A DNA stretch of 39,496 bases from Bacillota bacterium (GCA_021793315.1 JAJYSZ010000021.1:1-39496); one strand, 5' to 3'; counted from the first letter of the stretch, positions 25,183-33,709 are shown. Numbers and translations: made by a program. Notes: generated by a model not told the origin, from the sequence alone.

Positions 25183-25515
25183 TCAGCTGCTGCGCGCCTT
25201 GGCGCTCCCCATCTCGATGAGCGCGATTGCCACGACCATCAGGAGGATGTGCCACCAGACAGACACCTCGGGCCAAAAGAGGAACCTGCCGACCACCAGG
25301 AGCGCACCCAGGGTGGCAAGTCCCGCGCCCGCCTGGGTGAACCTCCGCCGCGGGCCGGGCTGGTTCGCAAGCAGCCATGCCGGTACGAGAAACAAAAGCC
25401 CGAAGGCGATGTGCAGCCAGAGGACAAAGCCTTGGTCCGGGTAGAGCGAAAGGAGGGCGCCCAGTCCAAGCAGCAGCGCTGCGACAAAACCGGTGCGGAC
25501 AAGCATTTTCAGCAT
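25183..25515 (-). CDS. Small multi-span membrane protein
   Basis: A 110-residue protein with four hydrophobic segments (around 8-24, 30-48, 62-80, 85-103). The His in VLWLHIAFGLLFLVPAW and the two in VSVWWHIL could ligand heme or a quinone, but no motif proves it. It is the fifth gene, counted from 27948, in a minus-strand run with ApbE and a ferric-reductase-like protein, 60 bases after the latter. A role as an accessory electron-transfer subunit is a guess from context. The ribosome site is poor, and a second Met four codons in is an alternative start. Confidence 0.6.
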   Translation of the reverse strand: MLKMLVRTGFVAALLLGLGALLSLYPDQGFVLWLHIAFGLLFLVPAWLLANQPGPRRRFTQAGAGLATLGALLVVGRFLFWPEVSVWWHILLMVVAIALIEMGSAKARSS

Positions 25516-25575
25516 GGTTGGCGCTTTCGGCGTCCCGCCGCGTCGTTCCTCCCGTGCGGTAAGGCTTGGCAGTCC

Positions 25576-26697
25576 TCAGAAGCCGCCGCCGCCGCCGTCG
25601 GAGCCAAAGCCACCGTCGTCGCCTCCTCCCTGCCGGGAGCCGCCCTGGACAGCCCCGGGCTGCACCTGCAGCACGCCCTGCACGCCGTTCTGGCCGACGA
25701 GGCCGATCTGCCCAGCCAGGGTCAAGGCACCACGGCTGCCACGTACGACCGCTGTAAAGTTCCCGCCGTTCAGTTGGGCGAGCGAACCGCGGAACATGCC
25801 AGGGGTGCTCGCCGTACCCAGCGAGACGCTGCTGCCCGTCAGGGCGACCCCGTTATTCGGCAGCGCCTGGCCCTGCAGCACGAGCGTCATGACGCTATAT
25901 TGCCCAGCCTGAACCTGCAGATGGAAGTCCAGGGTGTCCAAGCCCTGCGCATTTGGACCCTGCTCCGTCACGGTGCCGGAGAACGGCGCCGAGTAGGGCG
26001 CCAACACGCTGACGGTCGTCGCTGGCGCGCTGACGCTTCCGCCCGACCCGTGACCATTGTTGGCGATCTTGTTCCACCCTGGCCGCACCGGGCCAGCCGC
26101 CGCGAACCCGGCCATGGCCAACGCGATGAGACCGGCCACGGCCGCCCAGCCGGGGCGTGCCGCGACGCGCGGCCGCCCCGCGGGACGCAGGAGGCGTGCG
26201 ATGGTCAGGCCAACGACCGCAGCGGAGCTCAAGCCATAGATGGCGATGGCCCAGACCGTGCGCGTGTCGCTGCCGTCGCCGAGGCCGTGCAGGGTTGCGA
26301 GCAGCCAGACGACGAACGTGAGGTAGTGCAGGCGTCTCCACCATGGATAGCCGATCTTCGGCCTCAGCCAGCCCGTGATGACGATGGCCAGGCCCAGATA
26401 GGCGGAGATGATGCCGAGCGCCATCCAGAGTGGCCGGTAATGGCTGACGCCAGGCACCAGCACCTCTTTCAGGGTGAATGCCGTGAACGGATCGATCCAC
26501 ACCGAGATACCGTGGATCGCCGTGAATACGCCCGCGAGCAGCGTCGTGTACTGGTGGAGCTGTTCGTTCACGAGCCGGGGCCAGGTCCGCCGCGACTGCC
26601 AGCGCTGGCTCAGCAGCAGGCCGAACACTACTGCCAGCGTGACGAGGACGTAGGCCGTGAAACCGGAGGCACGTGCCACTAGCCATTGCCACTCCAC
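25576..26697 (-). CDS. Ferric-reductase-like transmembrane protein with extracytoplasmic C-terminal domain
   Basis: A 373-residue protein. The N-terminal about 190 residues are a ferric-reductase-like/cytochrome b561-like membrane domain with about six spans. His residues in LHQYTTLL, TAIHGISVW, RRLHYLTF and ATLHGLG are spaced as paired heme ligands on two helices. A seventh hydrophobic helix leads to an exported beta-rich domain of about 140 residues, ending in a Gly-rich tail with GGGDDGGFGSDGGGGGF. No FAD/NAD domain is present, so electrons must pass to or from partners. GTG 26697 starts 9 bases after the ApbE stop. ApbE next door suggests a flavinylated partner, but no clear FMN-attachment motif was found. 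Confidence 0.75.
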   Translation of the reverse strand: MEWQWLVARASGFTAYVLVTLAVVFGLLLSQRWQSRRTWPRLVNEQLHQYTTLLAGVFTAIHGISVWIDPFTAFTLKEVLVPGVSHYRPLWMALGIISAYLGLAIVITGWLRPKIGYPWWRRLHYLTFVVWLLATLHGLGDGSDTRTVWAIAIYGLSSAAVVGLTIARLLRPAGRPRVAARPGWAAVAGLIALAMAGFAAAGPVRPGWNKIANNGHGSGGSVSAPATTVSVLAPYSAPFSGTVTEQGPNAQGLDTLDFHLQVQAGQYSVMTLVLQGQALPNNGVALTGSSVSLGTASTPGMFRGSLAQLNGGNFTAVVRGSRGALTLAGQIGLVGQNGVQGVLQVQPGAVQGGSRQGGGDDGGFGSDGGGGGF

Positions 26698-26706
26698 GGT
26701 CCTAGC

Positions 26707-27621
26707 TCACCCCGTCCCTTCCGGCCATGGTCCCGCGCGGACCACGTCGCCCGTCTCTGCCGCCAGGAGTCCTGCAAGTCCACGCGAGGTCAAAAAGGCC
26801 GCGCCTTCAGCCAAACCATGGATAAAGGTCGTCGTTGCAGCGACATCAGCCTCTTCGCAACTGGCGGCGATCACGCTCACCGTCGCGAGCGGCTGCGCAG
26901 CGGGGTACCCGGTCGAGGGATCGAGCAGGTGGTGACGCGCGACGCCGCCCTGGTGCCAGCGCCTGCGCAGCGTGCCCGATGTGGCCAGGGCGCCGCGGCG
27001 CAGCAGGATCGCTTCGCCCGGCAGGGGCTCAAGACCGACCGGCCAGCCGTCGCTCCCGGGCGGCAGGCCGCGCACCGCAAGGTCGCCGCCCGCGTTCACG
27101 AGCGCGACGCCGATGCCGGCGGCGGCCAGGGCCTCGAGCGAAGCATCGACGGCCATGCCCTTTGCGATGCCGCCCAGGTCCAGCCCCACATCGGGCGGCA
27201 GCGCGATCTGCCTGCGCTCGGGAACCAGCTCGACAAGGCGCCAGCCCCCGCCCCCTGTCACAGGAGCCGCAAGCGGCGGCAGTGCGCCGCCCGTCCCGAT
27301 CTCCGCGAATGTCCTGCTGTAGCCGAGCTGCTCGATCTGGCGCTGCAGCGTGGGGTCAAAGGTTCCCCCGGTCGTGTCGGCCCACCAGATGGCCCGGGAA
27401 ACGACCGAAAACAAAAGCTCCCCCGCCGCGAACCACCGCCCCGCCGCGCGGTTCAAGGCGGAGAGTTCGCTCTCGGGTCGAAAGCGGCTCAAGGACTCGT
27501 CCCAGGTGCGGAACACCGTGCGCACCGTCCGAAGGGCCGCCGCAATCTGCTCAGTCGGCGCGTGCACCTCGACCGTGGTGCCCATCGCGTCAAACGCAAC
27601 GGACGTGACGGACCGGCTCAT
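26707..27621 (-). CDS. apbE: FAD:protein FMN transferase
   Basis: A 304-residue ApbE-family flavin transferase that attaches FMN to Thr/Ser of exported redox proteins, using FAD and Mg2+. Conserved blocks are present: AMGTTVEVHA at the N-terminus, GGTFDPTL near 105, LDLGGIAKGMAVD near 170, VNAGGDLAVRG, ATSGTLRRRW and HHLLDPSTGYPA. No lipobox or clear signal peptide is seen, whereas many ApbE proteins are lipoproteins, so location is unsure. ATG 27621 is 3 bases after the stop of the small upstream gene. Its protein substrate in this cluster is not obvious. Confidence 0.92.
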   Translation of the reverse strand: MSRSVTSVAFDAMGTTVEVHAPTEQIAAALRTVRTVFRTWDESLSRFRPESELSALNRAAGRWFAAGELLFSVVSRAIWWADTTGGTFDPTLQRQIEQLGYSRTFAEIGTGGALPPLAAPVTGGGGWRLVELVPERRQIALPPDVGLDLGGIAKGMAVDASLEALAAAGIGVALVNAGGDLAVRGLPPGSDGWPVGLEPLPGEAILLRRGALATSGTLRRRWHQGGVARHHLLDPSTGYPAAQPLATVSVIAASCEEADVAATTTFIHGLAEGAAFLTSRGLAGLLAAETGDVVRAGPWPEGTG

Positions 27622-27624
27622 AAG

Positions 27625-27948
27625 CTACGACACCGTCGACTGGGTGAACGGCTGGACGTTCTGGCTGCTGCCGAAATCGAAGCCCTGACCCGAGGACCCA
27701 GCTTGGCCGAAGCCGGCACTGGAACCCGGTGCCTGCGCGGGGGCCTTGGGCGTTGTGGAACCGGCGCGGCTCGTCACACCCGTCAGGTGATGGGCAGCGG
27801 CCTGCCAGAGCAGGGCAAATGCGACCACGGCGGCCCAGGCCACGAGGCGCTTCAGGGTGCGCGCCCGGCCCGCCGCCTGCTCCCGGCTCATCTCGGGACG
27901 AGTTGGTCGCAACGCGCGCCCAGGTCGCTCCGCTGTGATGTCTTCCAT
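27625..27948 (-). CDS. Small single-span protein with exported Gly/Ser/Gln-rich tail
   Basis: A 107-residue protein with a basic cytoplasmic N-terminus, one membrane helix (LVAWAAVVAFALLWQAA near 38-54) followed by HH, and a low-complexity tail rich in Pro, Gly, Ser and Gln (GQGFDFGSSQNVQPFTQ). ATG 27948 has GGGGAG 9 bases upstream; a longer frame starts at 27984. It is the first gene of the ApbE operon. The tail resembles the Gly-rich end of the ferric-reductase-like protein (FDFG versus FGSDGG), hinting that they work together. No family recognised and no S/T-G-A-T flavinylation motif seen. Confidence 0.65.
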   Translation of the reverse strand: MEDITAERPGRALRPTRPEMSREQAAGRARTLKRLVAWAAVVAFALLWQAAAHHLTGVTSRAGSTTPKAPAQAPGSSAGFGQAGSSGQGFDFGSSQNVQPFTQSTVS

Positions 27949-28382
27949 GTTGCGTCGCTCCCCTCGGGGCGCATTCTGGCACACAGGCCTTAGAGACTGC
28001 TGAAAACGGCCTTAGCGGACCATTTTGCACTGGCAAAGGGCTCCCTGCATCGCATCCGACCAGCCGCGCAGCGTGGACCATTCGGCGACAGACGGGCGCA
28101 AGGTTGCGCAGTGCGGCCGTCGTGCGATTCGTCCCCGGTCGGCAGGCGCACAAGATGGGGCGCGGCGTCGATCCGCGACAAAAAAGGCGCGCCCCTCGTC
28201 CGTGGCGAAGCGAGCCAAAACCGAATCGGTGAAAGCTTCGCTCTCTTCAAGGCCGTTGGGCCCCCGTCGCTAAAGCCTAGCGTGTGTTCGCCGAGAGGCA
28301 CCGCTACCCAAGAACTGTATCCGTTGTGCATCAATGTGGAATGGAACATCAGAAGTCTTGCCGTATCTTTCGGCTTGGGGGA
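27949..28382. other. 434-base intergenic region, divergent promoters
   Basis: It lies between the ApbE operon (minus) and a small membrane-protein gene (plus). No gene is supported: frames here lack ribosome sites and recognisable content. An 8-base direct repeat GGCCTTAG occurs at 27986 and 28008, and AACGGCCTT near 28006 recurs inverted near 28248. These could be remnants of a small mobile element, but no terminal repeats or target duplication could be shown. Confidence 0.4.
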
Positions 28383-28823
28383 ATGTGCTTGGTCACCTGG
28401 ATGACGGCGTCCAGCGTGCTGCTCATTGGCTGGTATGGACTTCTGTACGTCGGCGTTCCGCGCTTCTGTGGCAGGGTCCGGTTCGACGAACGAGAGGACC
28501 TGCTCAACCACCTGCTCCTTGTAGCACTGCTGCTCGACTTGGCGCTGCAGATCACTGGATGGACCTACGCGGACATCGGCATGCTGATCATCCTGGTAGT
28601 GTGGGGAGCGCTCCAGTTTCGGGCGCATTGGTTGCCATACTTGCGAGGCGCATCAACGCAGCAGGTTCGAAGCTACTACCGAGCGTTTGGCGACAATCTG
28701 TACCTGTTCCGTAATACGGGCAACCGGATCTTGCCCGACGCCTACCACACGGTCATGCACGTTCTCATGGTAGTCACTTTCCTGACCACCCTTCTGCAAG
28801 CGTTGGGCGTCGGCTTGCGCTGA
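28383..28823 (+). CDS. Small integral membrane protein, unknown function
   Basis: About 146 residues with four hydrophobic segments (SSVLLIGWYGLLYVGV; LLLVALLLDLALQITGW; IGMLIILVVWGALQF; HVLMVVTFLTTLLQALGVG). A polar loop between the third and fourth contains YLRGASTQQVRSYYRAFGDN. The start is uncertain: ATG 28383 follows a G-run too closely, and ATG 28341 and 28401 are in frame. The region is less GC-rich than most of the window. I do not recognise the family; the regular alternation of hydrophobic and charged segments supports a real gene. Confidence 0.55.
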   Translation: MCLVTWMTASSVLLIGWYGLLYVGVPRFCGRVRFDEREDLLNHLLLVALLLDLALQITGWTYADIGMLIILVVWGALQFRAHWLPYLRGASTQQVRSYYRAFGDNLYLFRNTGNRILPDAYHTVMHVLMVVTFLTTLLQALGVGLR

Positions 28824-29226
28824 GACTATGGGCTGGCAGTCAGGAGTACGTCTCTGGTGCAAACGCCTCACAAAAACGCGCGATTCGGCTCACTACAGCT
28901 GTGATAGCTGCGCTTCGTCGCAAAGAACTCATTTAGGCACGAGAGAAGCAGACGAACGCAGGCGCCTCCCGAGTAGCGGCTTCGTAGCTCACGGAAAGGC
29001 AGCACCTCTTTATCGCACTCAAACGTGCCGTCAGGTCAGGTGGCGTTTTCCTCATGTGCTTCAGCACCTGAATGGCTGCGCTCGCTTTTGTCATGCTGGG
29101 GGCCCACCCAAACTACGCGCAGTGGTCGGATTCATAAGGAAACTGCATTACCACACAGCTTTGGCCAGTGAGGGAATGCAGTTCAGCGACATGCCGCAAG
29201 TGGACACCAAGTCCCGAACTGCCTGC
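28824..29226. other. 403-base stretch without a recognisable gene, lower GC
   Basis: GC falls to about 53-55% by eye, and neither strand has a long frame with a ribosome site. A plus-strand frame running through it into the antisense of the next gene has no recognisable content. It may be decayed sequence from an acquired segment. A short hairpin GTGCTTCAGCAC lies near 29059. Nothing else was identified. Confidence 0.4.
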
Positions 29227-29634
29227 TCAGCGGTTAGTCAAGAGCGACAGCAGATATGCAACCGCTGCAAACCCAGCAACGATGAGCAGGACGGGCACAT
29301 CAGAAAGCCCCAGCGCCACCCAGTGCGGGATGCTGCCGCTACGCGGCGTACTAAGGTGGGCCGCCACCAGCCAGAGGCCGAAACCAACAGCCATGGTCGC
29401 CGCCGGAACAGCAACTCGTCTGAGGATCTCACCACTCCGCTCTCGGTCTGTGCCAGCCGCCAGCGTGATCAGCGTAAGGAAGGCAGTGAGAGCCACAACG
29501 GCGATGAGGAGGAGTAGCGGTTGCCCGACGATGGCACTTCGCAGGAAAAGAACTACCTCAACGGTCAGTGCCGTCACTGCTCCGATCTTGACCCAGTTTG
29601 GGAACACCCCGTAGGGCGCCGTCTGACCGAACAC
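29227..29634 (-). CDS. Small four-span membrane protein, unknown function
   Basis: A 135-residue protein with four hydrophobic segments (VKIGAVTALTVEVVLFL; PLLLLIAVVALTAFLTLITL; VPAATMAVGFGLWLVAAHL; VPVLLIVAGFAAVAYLLSLL). GTG 29634 has a near-perfect ribosome site GGAGGTGATC 4 bases upstream, matching the 16S 3' end over ten bases, which strongly supports this start. No family was recognised. It stands alone, with its own promoter upstream. Confidence 0.65.
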   Translation of the reverse strand: MFGQTAPYGVFPNWVKIGAVTALTVEVVLFLRSAIVGQPLLLLIAVVALTAFLTLITLAAGTDRERSGEILRRVAVPAATMAVGFGLWLVAAHLSTPRSGSIPHWVALGLSDVPVLLIVAGFAAVAYLLSLLTNR

Positions 29635-29940
29635 GCTTGATCACCTCCCCGTTTTCAGTCTACGCGCTAAAAGCGAACGTGACAGAATAAAGACTATACC
29701 GCAGATGATCCCAGGCAAAACACCCCGACCACTCCCCACACGGCGTACAGCACGCCTACGAACCCAGTACCGGCCTGGAACTTGGAACTCCTGCTGCGTT
29801 GGTAAGCTGCGGCGACACCTGTCGTGATCCAGATCTCTGCCTCTGGAGGAAGACGGTGTTTGGCGCTGTGGCCTGGCTTAGAACTATGAAGTGGGCAATG
29901 TGCAGACCCCAGGGTTCAGCGGACCCACGGACGCGCCAAA
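29635..29940. other. Intergenic region with the promoter of the small membrane-protein gene
   Basis: About 300 bases. The part up to about 29720 holds the promoter listed separately and a small hairpin CGCTTTTAGCG in the 5' leader. From 29721 to 29940 no gene, repeat or RNA could be recognised. Confidence 0.4.
29693..29720 (-). promoter_or_regulatory. Promoter of the gene at 29227-29634
   Basis: On the minus strand TTTTGC (29715-29720), a 16-base spacer, then TATAGT (29693-29698). The -10 matches five of six consensus bases; the -35 is weak. It leaves a leader of about 50 bases before the GTG start. Confidence 0.45.
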
Positions 29941-29977
29941 GCCGCGGAGCCTGCCCACGACTGGGCGGGCCCGCGGC
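29941..29977 (-). terminator. Terminator hairpin after the Pat-like gene
   Basis: A 16-17 bp GC-rich stem (29941-29957 with 29962-29977) with one bulge and one G-U pair and a 4-base loop, 16 bases beyond the stop of the gene ending at 29993. Confidence 0.65.
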
Positions 29978-29992
29978 CCCGTGTCTCGCCTA

Positions 29993-32353
29993 CTACGCCT
30001 CAACGGCAGGCATGAGGCGCAGCCGCCCTGCCGCAAAGGTCATGGCGTCGCTTCCGATCTCGAACAGAAGATCCATCTCACCAAGTTCCGGCGCCTCGTC
30101 CGCTAGCAGACTGACACGCAGCAGCGCATCGGTCAGTCTGCTCTCCGCCCCTTCGTCGTCCTCGATGCCGAGGGCATGCAGGCTGCGCCGCGCGAGGGCC
30201 TGCGCGTCGCGGTCGGTCAAGGGCACAATCCGTTCCAGTGCCGCGGCCCGGCTGGCCACGACGGGATTGACGGCCATGATCGGACCGAACAGGGGATCCT
30301 GCACAACCTGGACGCGCACCTTCGGCAAGTCGCCACCCTCACCGGCCTGAAGCCCCAGGTGCGTCAGGGCCTGCGCGAGGACAGCTGCGGTTGGCTCTTT
30401 CCCCCCCGCCGCCACCTGGGCCCGCAGCATGTCGCGTGCAGACGCGGCGTCGGCGCCTTCGAGGTCGGGCATGCGCCCGTGCGGCTGGTTCCTGAAGCGC
30501 GCATAGCGCACCACCTGCCCCAGGGCGCGCACCGCCCGCTCGGGAAAGGCATAGACGGGGATGCGCTGGCAGCAGGTGTCGATCCAGCCAAGTGGCGCGT
30601 TGCCGTCAAGCGGCAGAAGGAAATTGGCGACAATCGGCTTGGGGGTACCACCGTTCTCCTTCACGACCTCGTTGACCGCCTCGGCGATCCGGCTCGCCAC
30701 CTCGTCGCTCTGCGACATGCCGACCGGGATGAAGAGCACGATCACCGCGTCGACGTCCGGGTTGCGCAGCACCTCTGGCAGCGCCTTGCGATAGCCTTCC
30801 GCCAGGGCCTCGAAGCCGAGGTCGATCGGCGGCATGGCCAATTCGAGGCCTTCCTTCGGCAGGCCATCCACGGTGATGACGGCTCCGCCCGCAGAGTTCG
30901 TCAGGACAGCCACCCGTCCGCCCTGCGGCAAGGGACTGCCGTCCAGCAAGGCGGCCACGTCGAACAGCTCCTCGAGGGTGTCGGCCCGGATGATGCCCGC
31001 CTGGCGGAACAGGCCTTCGAAGACGCGGTCGCGGGGCTCCGCCCCGAACTCGGACACCGCGGCGCCGCCGCGGGTGCGCGCGCTCTTCACCACGAGCACC
31101 GGCTTTTCCGGCGTCAGTCGCCTGCAGATCCGCGTGAACTTGCGCGGGTTGCCGAACGACTCCAGGTAGAGCGCGATCAGCGACGTCTCAGGGTCAGTCT
31201 CCCAGTACTGCAGGAGGTCGTTGCCCGAGACGTCCGCCTTGTTGCCCATGCTGACGAAGCTCGAAACCCCCACGCCAAGGCGGCTCGCGTAATCCAGGAT
31301 GGCCACGCCCAAAGCCCCGGACTGGCTCGCGATGGCGAGCCGCCCGCGGCGTGGCATGATCGGCGCGAAGCTCGCGTTGAGCGGCGCATCCGGCGTCGTC
31401 GTCAGGAGACCGAAGCAATTGGGACCGAGCAGGCGGATGCCCGCCTCGCGCAGTCGATGCGCAAGCTCCTGCTGCTCCGACACGGCGCCCGCGTCGGCGA
31501 AGCCGGCGGAGAGAATAGCGACGCCGCCTACGTGCGCCTCGATGCACTGCTCGACGATGTCCCGCACCTGCATCGCAGGCACCACCAGAAGCGCGAGATC
31601 CACGGCCTCCGGCAGGTCCTTGAGCTGCGGGTAGGCCCGCACGCCGGCGACGGCGCGAGCGCTCGGATTCACCGGGTAGACCGTACCTGTGAACCCGCTT
31701 TCGACGATATGCCGGAACACGACGTGCCCAAGGTGGCTCGGATCTCTCGACGCGCCGATCACCGCCACCGTCTGCGGGTGGAGGAACGGCCTCAGCGACG
31801 CCGCGGTGGCCATCTGCTCGCGCGTGTCGTGCAGCGCGCGGCTGCGCTCCGTTTCCGCGAGCGGCAAGACCATCCGCACCGCCGTGTAGTCGTCCGGGTC
31901 ATAGTGGTGCTGGACCTCGAAGCCCGAGTTGCGGAAGACCTGGATCATCTTCTGGTTCTCCTGCAGCACGTAGGCCTCGAAGCGGCGAAGGCCGTAGCGC
32001 CACGCCACCTGGGCCATCTCCTCCAGAAGCAGCGTGCCAATGCCGTAGCCGTGGAACCGCTCGTCGACGAAGAAATCGATCTCGGCCCCCTCGGAATCGG
32101 TGCGCAGGAAGTGGCTGATGCCGATGATCGTGTCCCCTGAGATGCAAAGAAGCGCGTACTTGTCCGGTAGATTGCTCTCCAGCATCTCGACGATCTTTCC
32201 GTCGTCGACCTCGCGCACCGCATGAAAGAACCGATAGTAGAGCGACGTCTGCGACACGCCCTGGAACAGGGCTCTGAGCATCCTGCGCTCGTCTTCGCTG
32301 CCCGTCGCCTCGCGCACGTCCGCCACCCGGCCGTCCCGCAGGATCACGCGCAA
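29993..32353 (-). CDS. Pat-like protein acyltransferase: N-terminal GNAT fused to a degenerate NDP-forming acyl-CoA synthetase
   Basis: A 786-residue protein. Residues about 10-165 are a GNAT domain (P-loop RFHGYGIGTLLLEE near 99-113). Then come a CoA-binding Rossmann domain (VAVIGASRDPSHLGHVVF near 196) and succinyl-CoA-ligase-like domains (RLLGPNCFGLL; IASQSGALGVAILDYA). The catalytic His of ADP-forming synthetases, normally in SHTGA, is replaced: the sequence reads SEFGA near 434. The ATP-grasp domain keeps only its C-terminal half (QDPLFGPIMAV, RIVPLTDRD, GEMDLLFE); the nucleotide-binding half is missing. As in enterobacterial Pat/PatZ, it is probably a lysine acyltransferase with a regulatory ligase-like part. 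TTG 32353 is the best start, 8 bases after GGAGG. It is divergent from acuC. Confidence 0.82.
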   Translation of the reverse strand: MRVILRDGRVADVREATGSEDERRMLRALFQGVSQTSLYYRFFHAVREVDDGKIVEMLESNLPDKYALLCISGDTIIGISHFLRTDSEGAEIDFFVDERFHGYGIGTLLLEEMAQVAWRYGLRRFEAYVLQENQKMIQVFRNSGFEVQHHYDPDDYTAVRMVLPLAETERSRALHDTREQMATAASLRPFLHPQTVAVIGASRDPSHLGHVVFRHIVESGFTGTVYPVNPSARAVAGVRAYPQLKDLPEAVDLALLVVPAMQVRDIVEQCIEAHVGGVAILSAGFADAGAVSEQQELAHRLREAGIRLLGPNCFGLLTTTPDAPLNASFAPIMPRRGRLAIASQSGALGVAILDYASRLGVGVSSFVSMGNKADVSGNDLLQYWETDPETSLIALYLESFGNPRKFTRICRRLTPEKPVLVVKSARTRGGAAVSEFGAEPRDRVFEGLFRQAGIIRADTLEELFDVAALLDGSPLPQGGRVAVLTNSAGGAVITVDGLPKEGLELAMPPIDLGFEALAEGYRKALPEVLRNPDVDAVIVLFIPVGMSQSDEVASRIAEAVNEVVKENGGTPKPIVANFLLPLDGNAPLGWIDTCCQRIPVYAFPERAVRALGQVVRYARFRNQPHGRMPDLEGADAASARDMLRAQVAAGGKEPTAAVLAQALTHLGLQAGEGGDLPKVRVQVVQDPLFGPIMAVNPVVASRAAALERIVPLTDRDAQALARRSLHALGIEDDEGAESRLTDALLRVSLLADEAPELGEMDLLFEIGSDAMTFAAGRLRLMPAVEA

Positions 32354-32554
32354 GGTGATCACCTCCGCCAATCGCTGCCCTTATTCTGACGCCCCGAGGG
32401 AGCACATGCCATAGTCTCCATGGCGCAATCTCGGCCCCGCAGAGCCCCCCATCTACCACGGCGCCGCGATGTCTGTTCCCAAGTCGCGCCCAGAGGCGCT
32501 ATGATTCCCATGCCAGCGGATTCTCCTGTCACGCGCGAAAGAGGTGCGTGCCGT

Positions 32555-33709
32555 TTGTCGCAGTCGGTCGCGCTCATCTATAGCGACGCATACCAGGGCT
32601 ACCGCTTCTCGCCGGACCATCCCTTCAATCCGATCCGCCTGCGCTGGACCTACGAGATGATCGAAGGCCTTGGCCTGCTTGCGCCCGGCGATCGGCGTGG
32701 ACCTGAACCCGCCTCCGACGAGGATCTTCTTAGGGTGCACAGCCCCTCGTACATCCGCGAGGTGCGGCGTCTGTCCGAAGGCGGCGCGGTCAGCGAGTCG
32801 TCCCTGCTGTACGGACTCGGCACCGAGGACGATCCGGGCTTTGCGGGCATGCAAGACGCGGCAGCGCTGGCTGTCGGCGGCACGCTTGTCGGGGCGCGTG
32901 CGATCGCAGCGGGAGAACTCGTGCACGCCTTCAACCTCGGAGGTGGGCTCCATCACGCGTTCGCCGCCCAGGCGGCGGGCTTCTGCATCTACAACGATAT
33001 CGCCCTCGCCATCCTCGCGCTCCGCGACGCGGGCCTCAAGGTCGCCTACATCGACATCGACGTCCACCACGGCGACGGCGTGCAGGAGATCTTCTACAGG
33101 GATCCCCAGGTCCTCACCATCTCGTTCCACGAGAGCGGCCGCTACCTGTTCCCGGGCACAGGCGGCGTCGAGGAACTGGGCGCCGGGCCAGGGCTGGGGA
33201 CAGCCCTCAACGTACCCCTCGAGCCGTTCACCGATGACGCCTCCTGGCTTGAGCTGTTCGAGGCGATCGTACCGCCGGCGCTAGAAAACTTCCGCCCCGA
33301 CGCACTCGTGACGCTGCACGGCTGCGACGGGCACGTGCTCGACCCGCTCGCGGACATGCGCCTGACGACCCGCTTCTATTGGCGAACCGCTGCCCGCCTG
33401 CACGAGCTTGCCCACGAGGTGGCCGGAGGGCGCTGGCTGGCCCTGGGCGGTGGAGGCTACGAGCTGCTGCGGGTGGTGCCGCGAGCCTGGTCGCTCGTAT
33501 GGGCCGAGATGCGCGGCACCCCCCTGACCGAAGACACGCAGGTTCCGCCGGCGTTCAACGCAAGGCACCAGCCTCCCGGCGAGCCGCCCTTGCCCCGCCT
33601 GGTCGTCGACCCGCCAGACTTCGTGCCACCGCTTGACCGCCAGCCGGAGATCTCCGGACGCAATCGGGCGACCCTCGCGCGCCTGCGCCAGATTTCGCCT
33701 CTGCTCTGA
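32555..33709 (+). CDS. acuC: AcuC-type lysine deacetylase (class I HDAC-like)
   Basis: About 384 residues of the arginase/histone-deacetylase fold. HPFNPIRLRWT near the N-terminus, tandem His in LGGGLHHAFA, zinc ligands in YIDIDVHHGDGVQEIFY, the third ligand Asp in LHGCDGHVLDPLAD, and the catalytic Tyr in LALGGGGYELL are all intact. AcuC proteins deacetylate acyl-CoA synthetases and so restore their activity. The start is uncertain: TTG 32555 gives the usual N-terminus; ATG 32501 and 32510 are in frame. Divergent from the Pat-like acyltransferase, 201 bases apart, it probably forms a writer/eraser pair. Confidence 0.9.
   Translation: MSQSVALIYSDAYQGYRFSPDHPFNPIRLRWTYEMIEGLGLLAPGDRRGPEPASDEDLLRVHSPSYIREVRRLSEGGAVSESSLLYGLGTEDDPGFAGMQDAAALAVGGTLVGARAIAAGELVHAFNLGGGLHHAFAAQAAGFCIYNDIALAILALRDAGLKVAYIDIDVHHGDGVQEIFYRDPQVLTISFHESGRYLFPGTGGVEELGAGPGLGTALNVPLEPFTDDASWLELFEAIVPPALENFRPDALVTLHGCDGHVLDPLADMRLTTRFYWRTAARLHELAHEVAGGRWLALGGGGYELLRVVPRAWSLVWAEMRGTPLTEDTQVPPAFNARHQPPGEPPLPRLVVDPPDFVPPLDRQPEISGRNRATLARLRQISPLL

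Noticed and set aside
27990-28628. Transposase remnant on the minus strand
   Set aside because: The C-terminal residues vaguely recall some IS ends, but there is no DDE motif, no terminal inverted repeat and no target duplication.
28828-29517. 229-codon plus-strand frame
   Set aside because: No ribosome site, low-complexity charged composition, and it runs antisense through the better-supported membrane-protein gene at 29227-29634.
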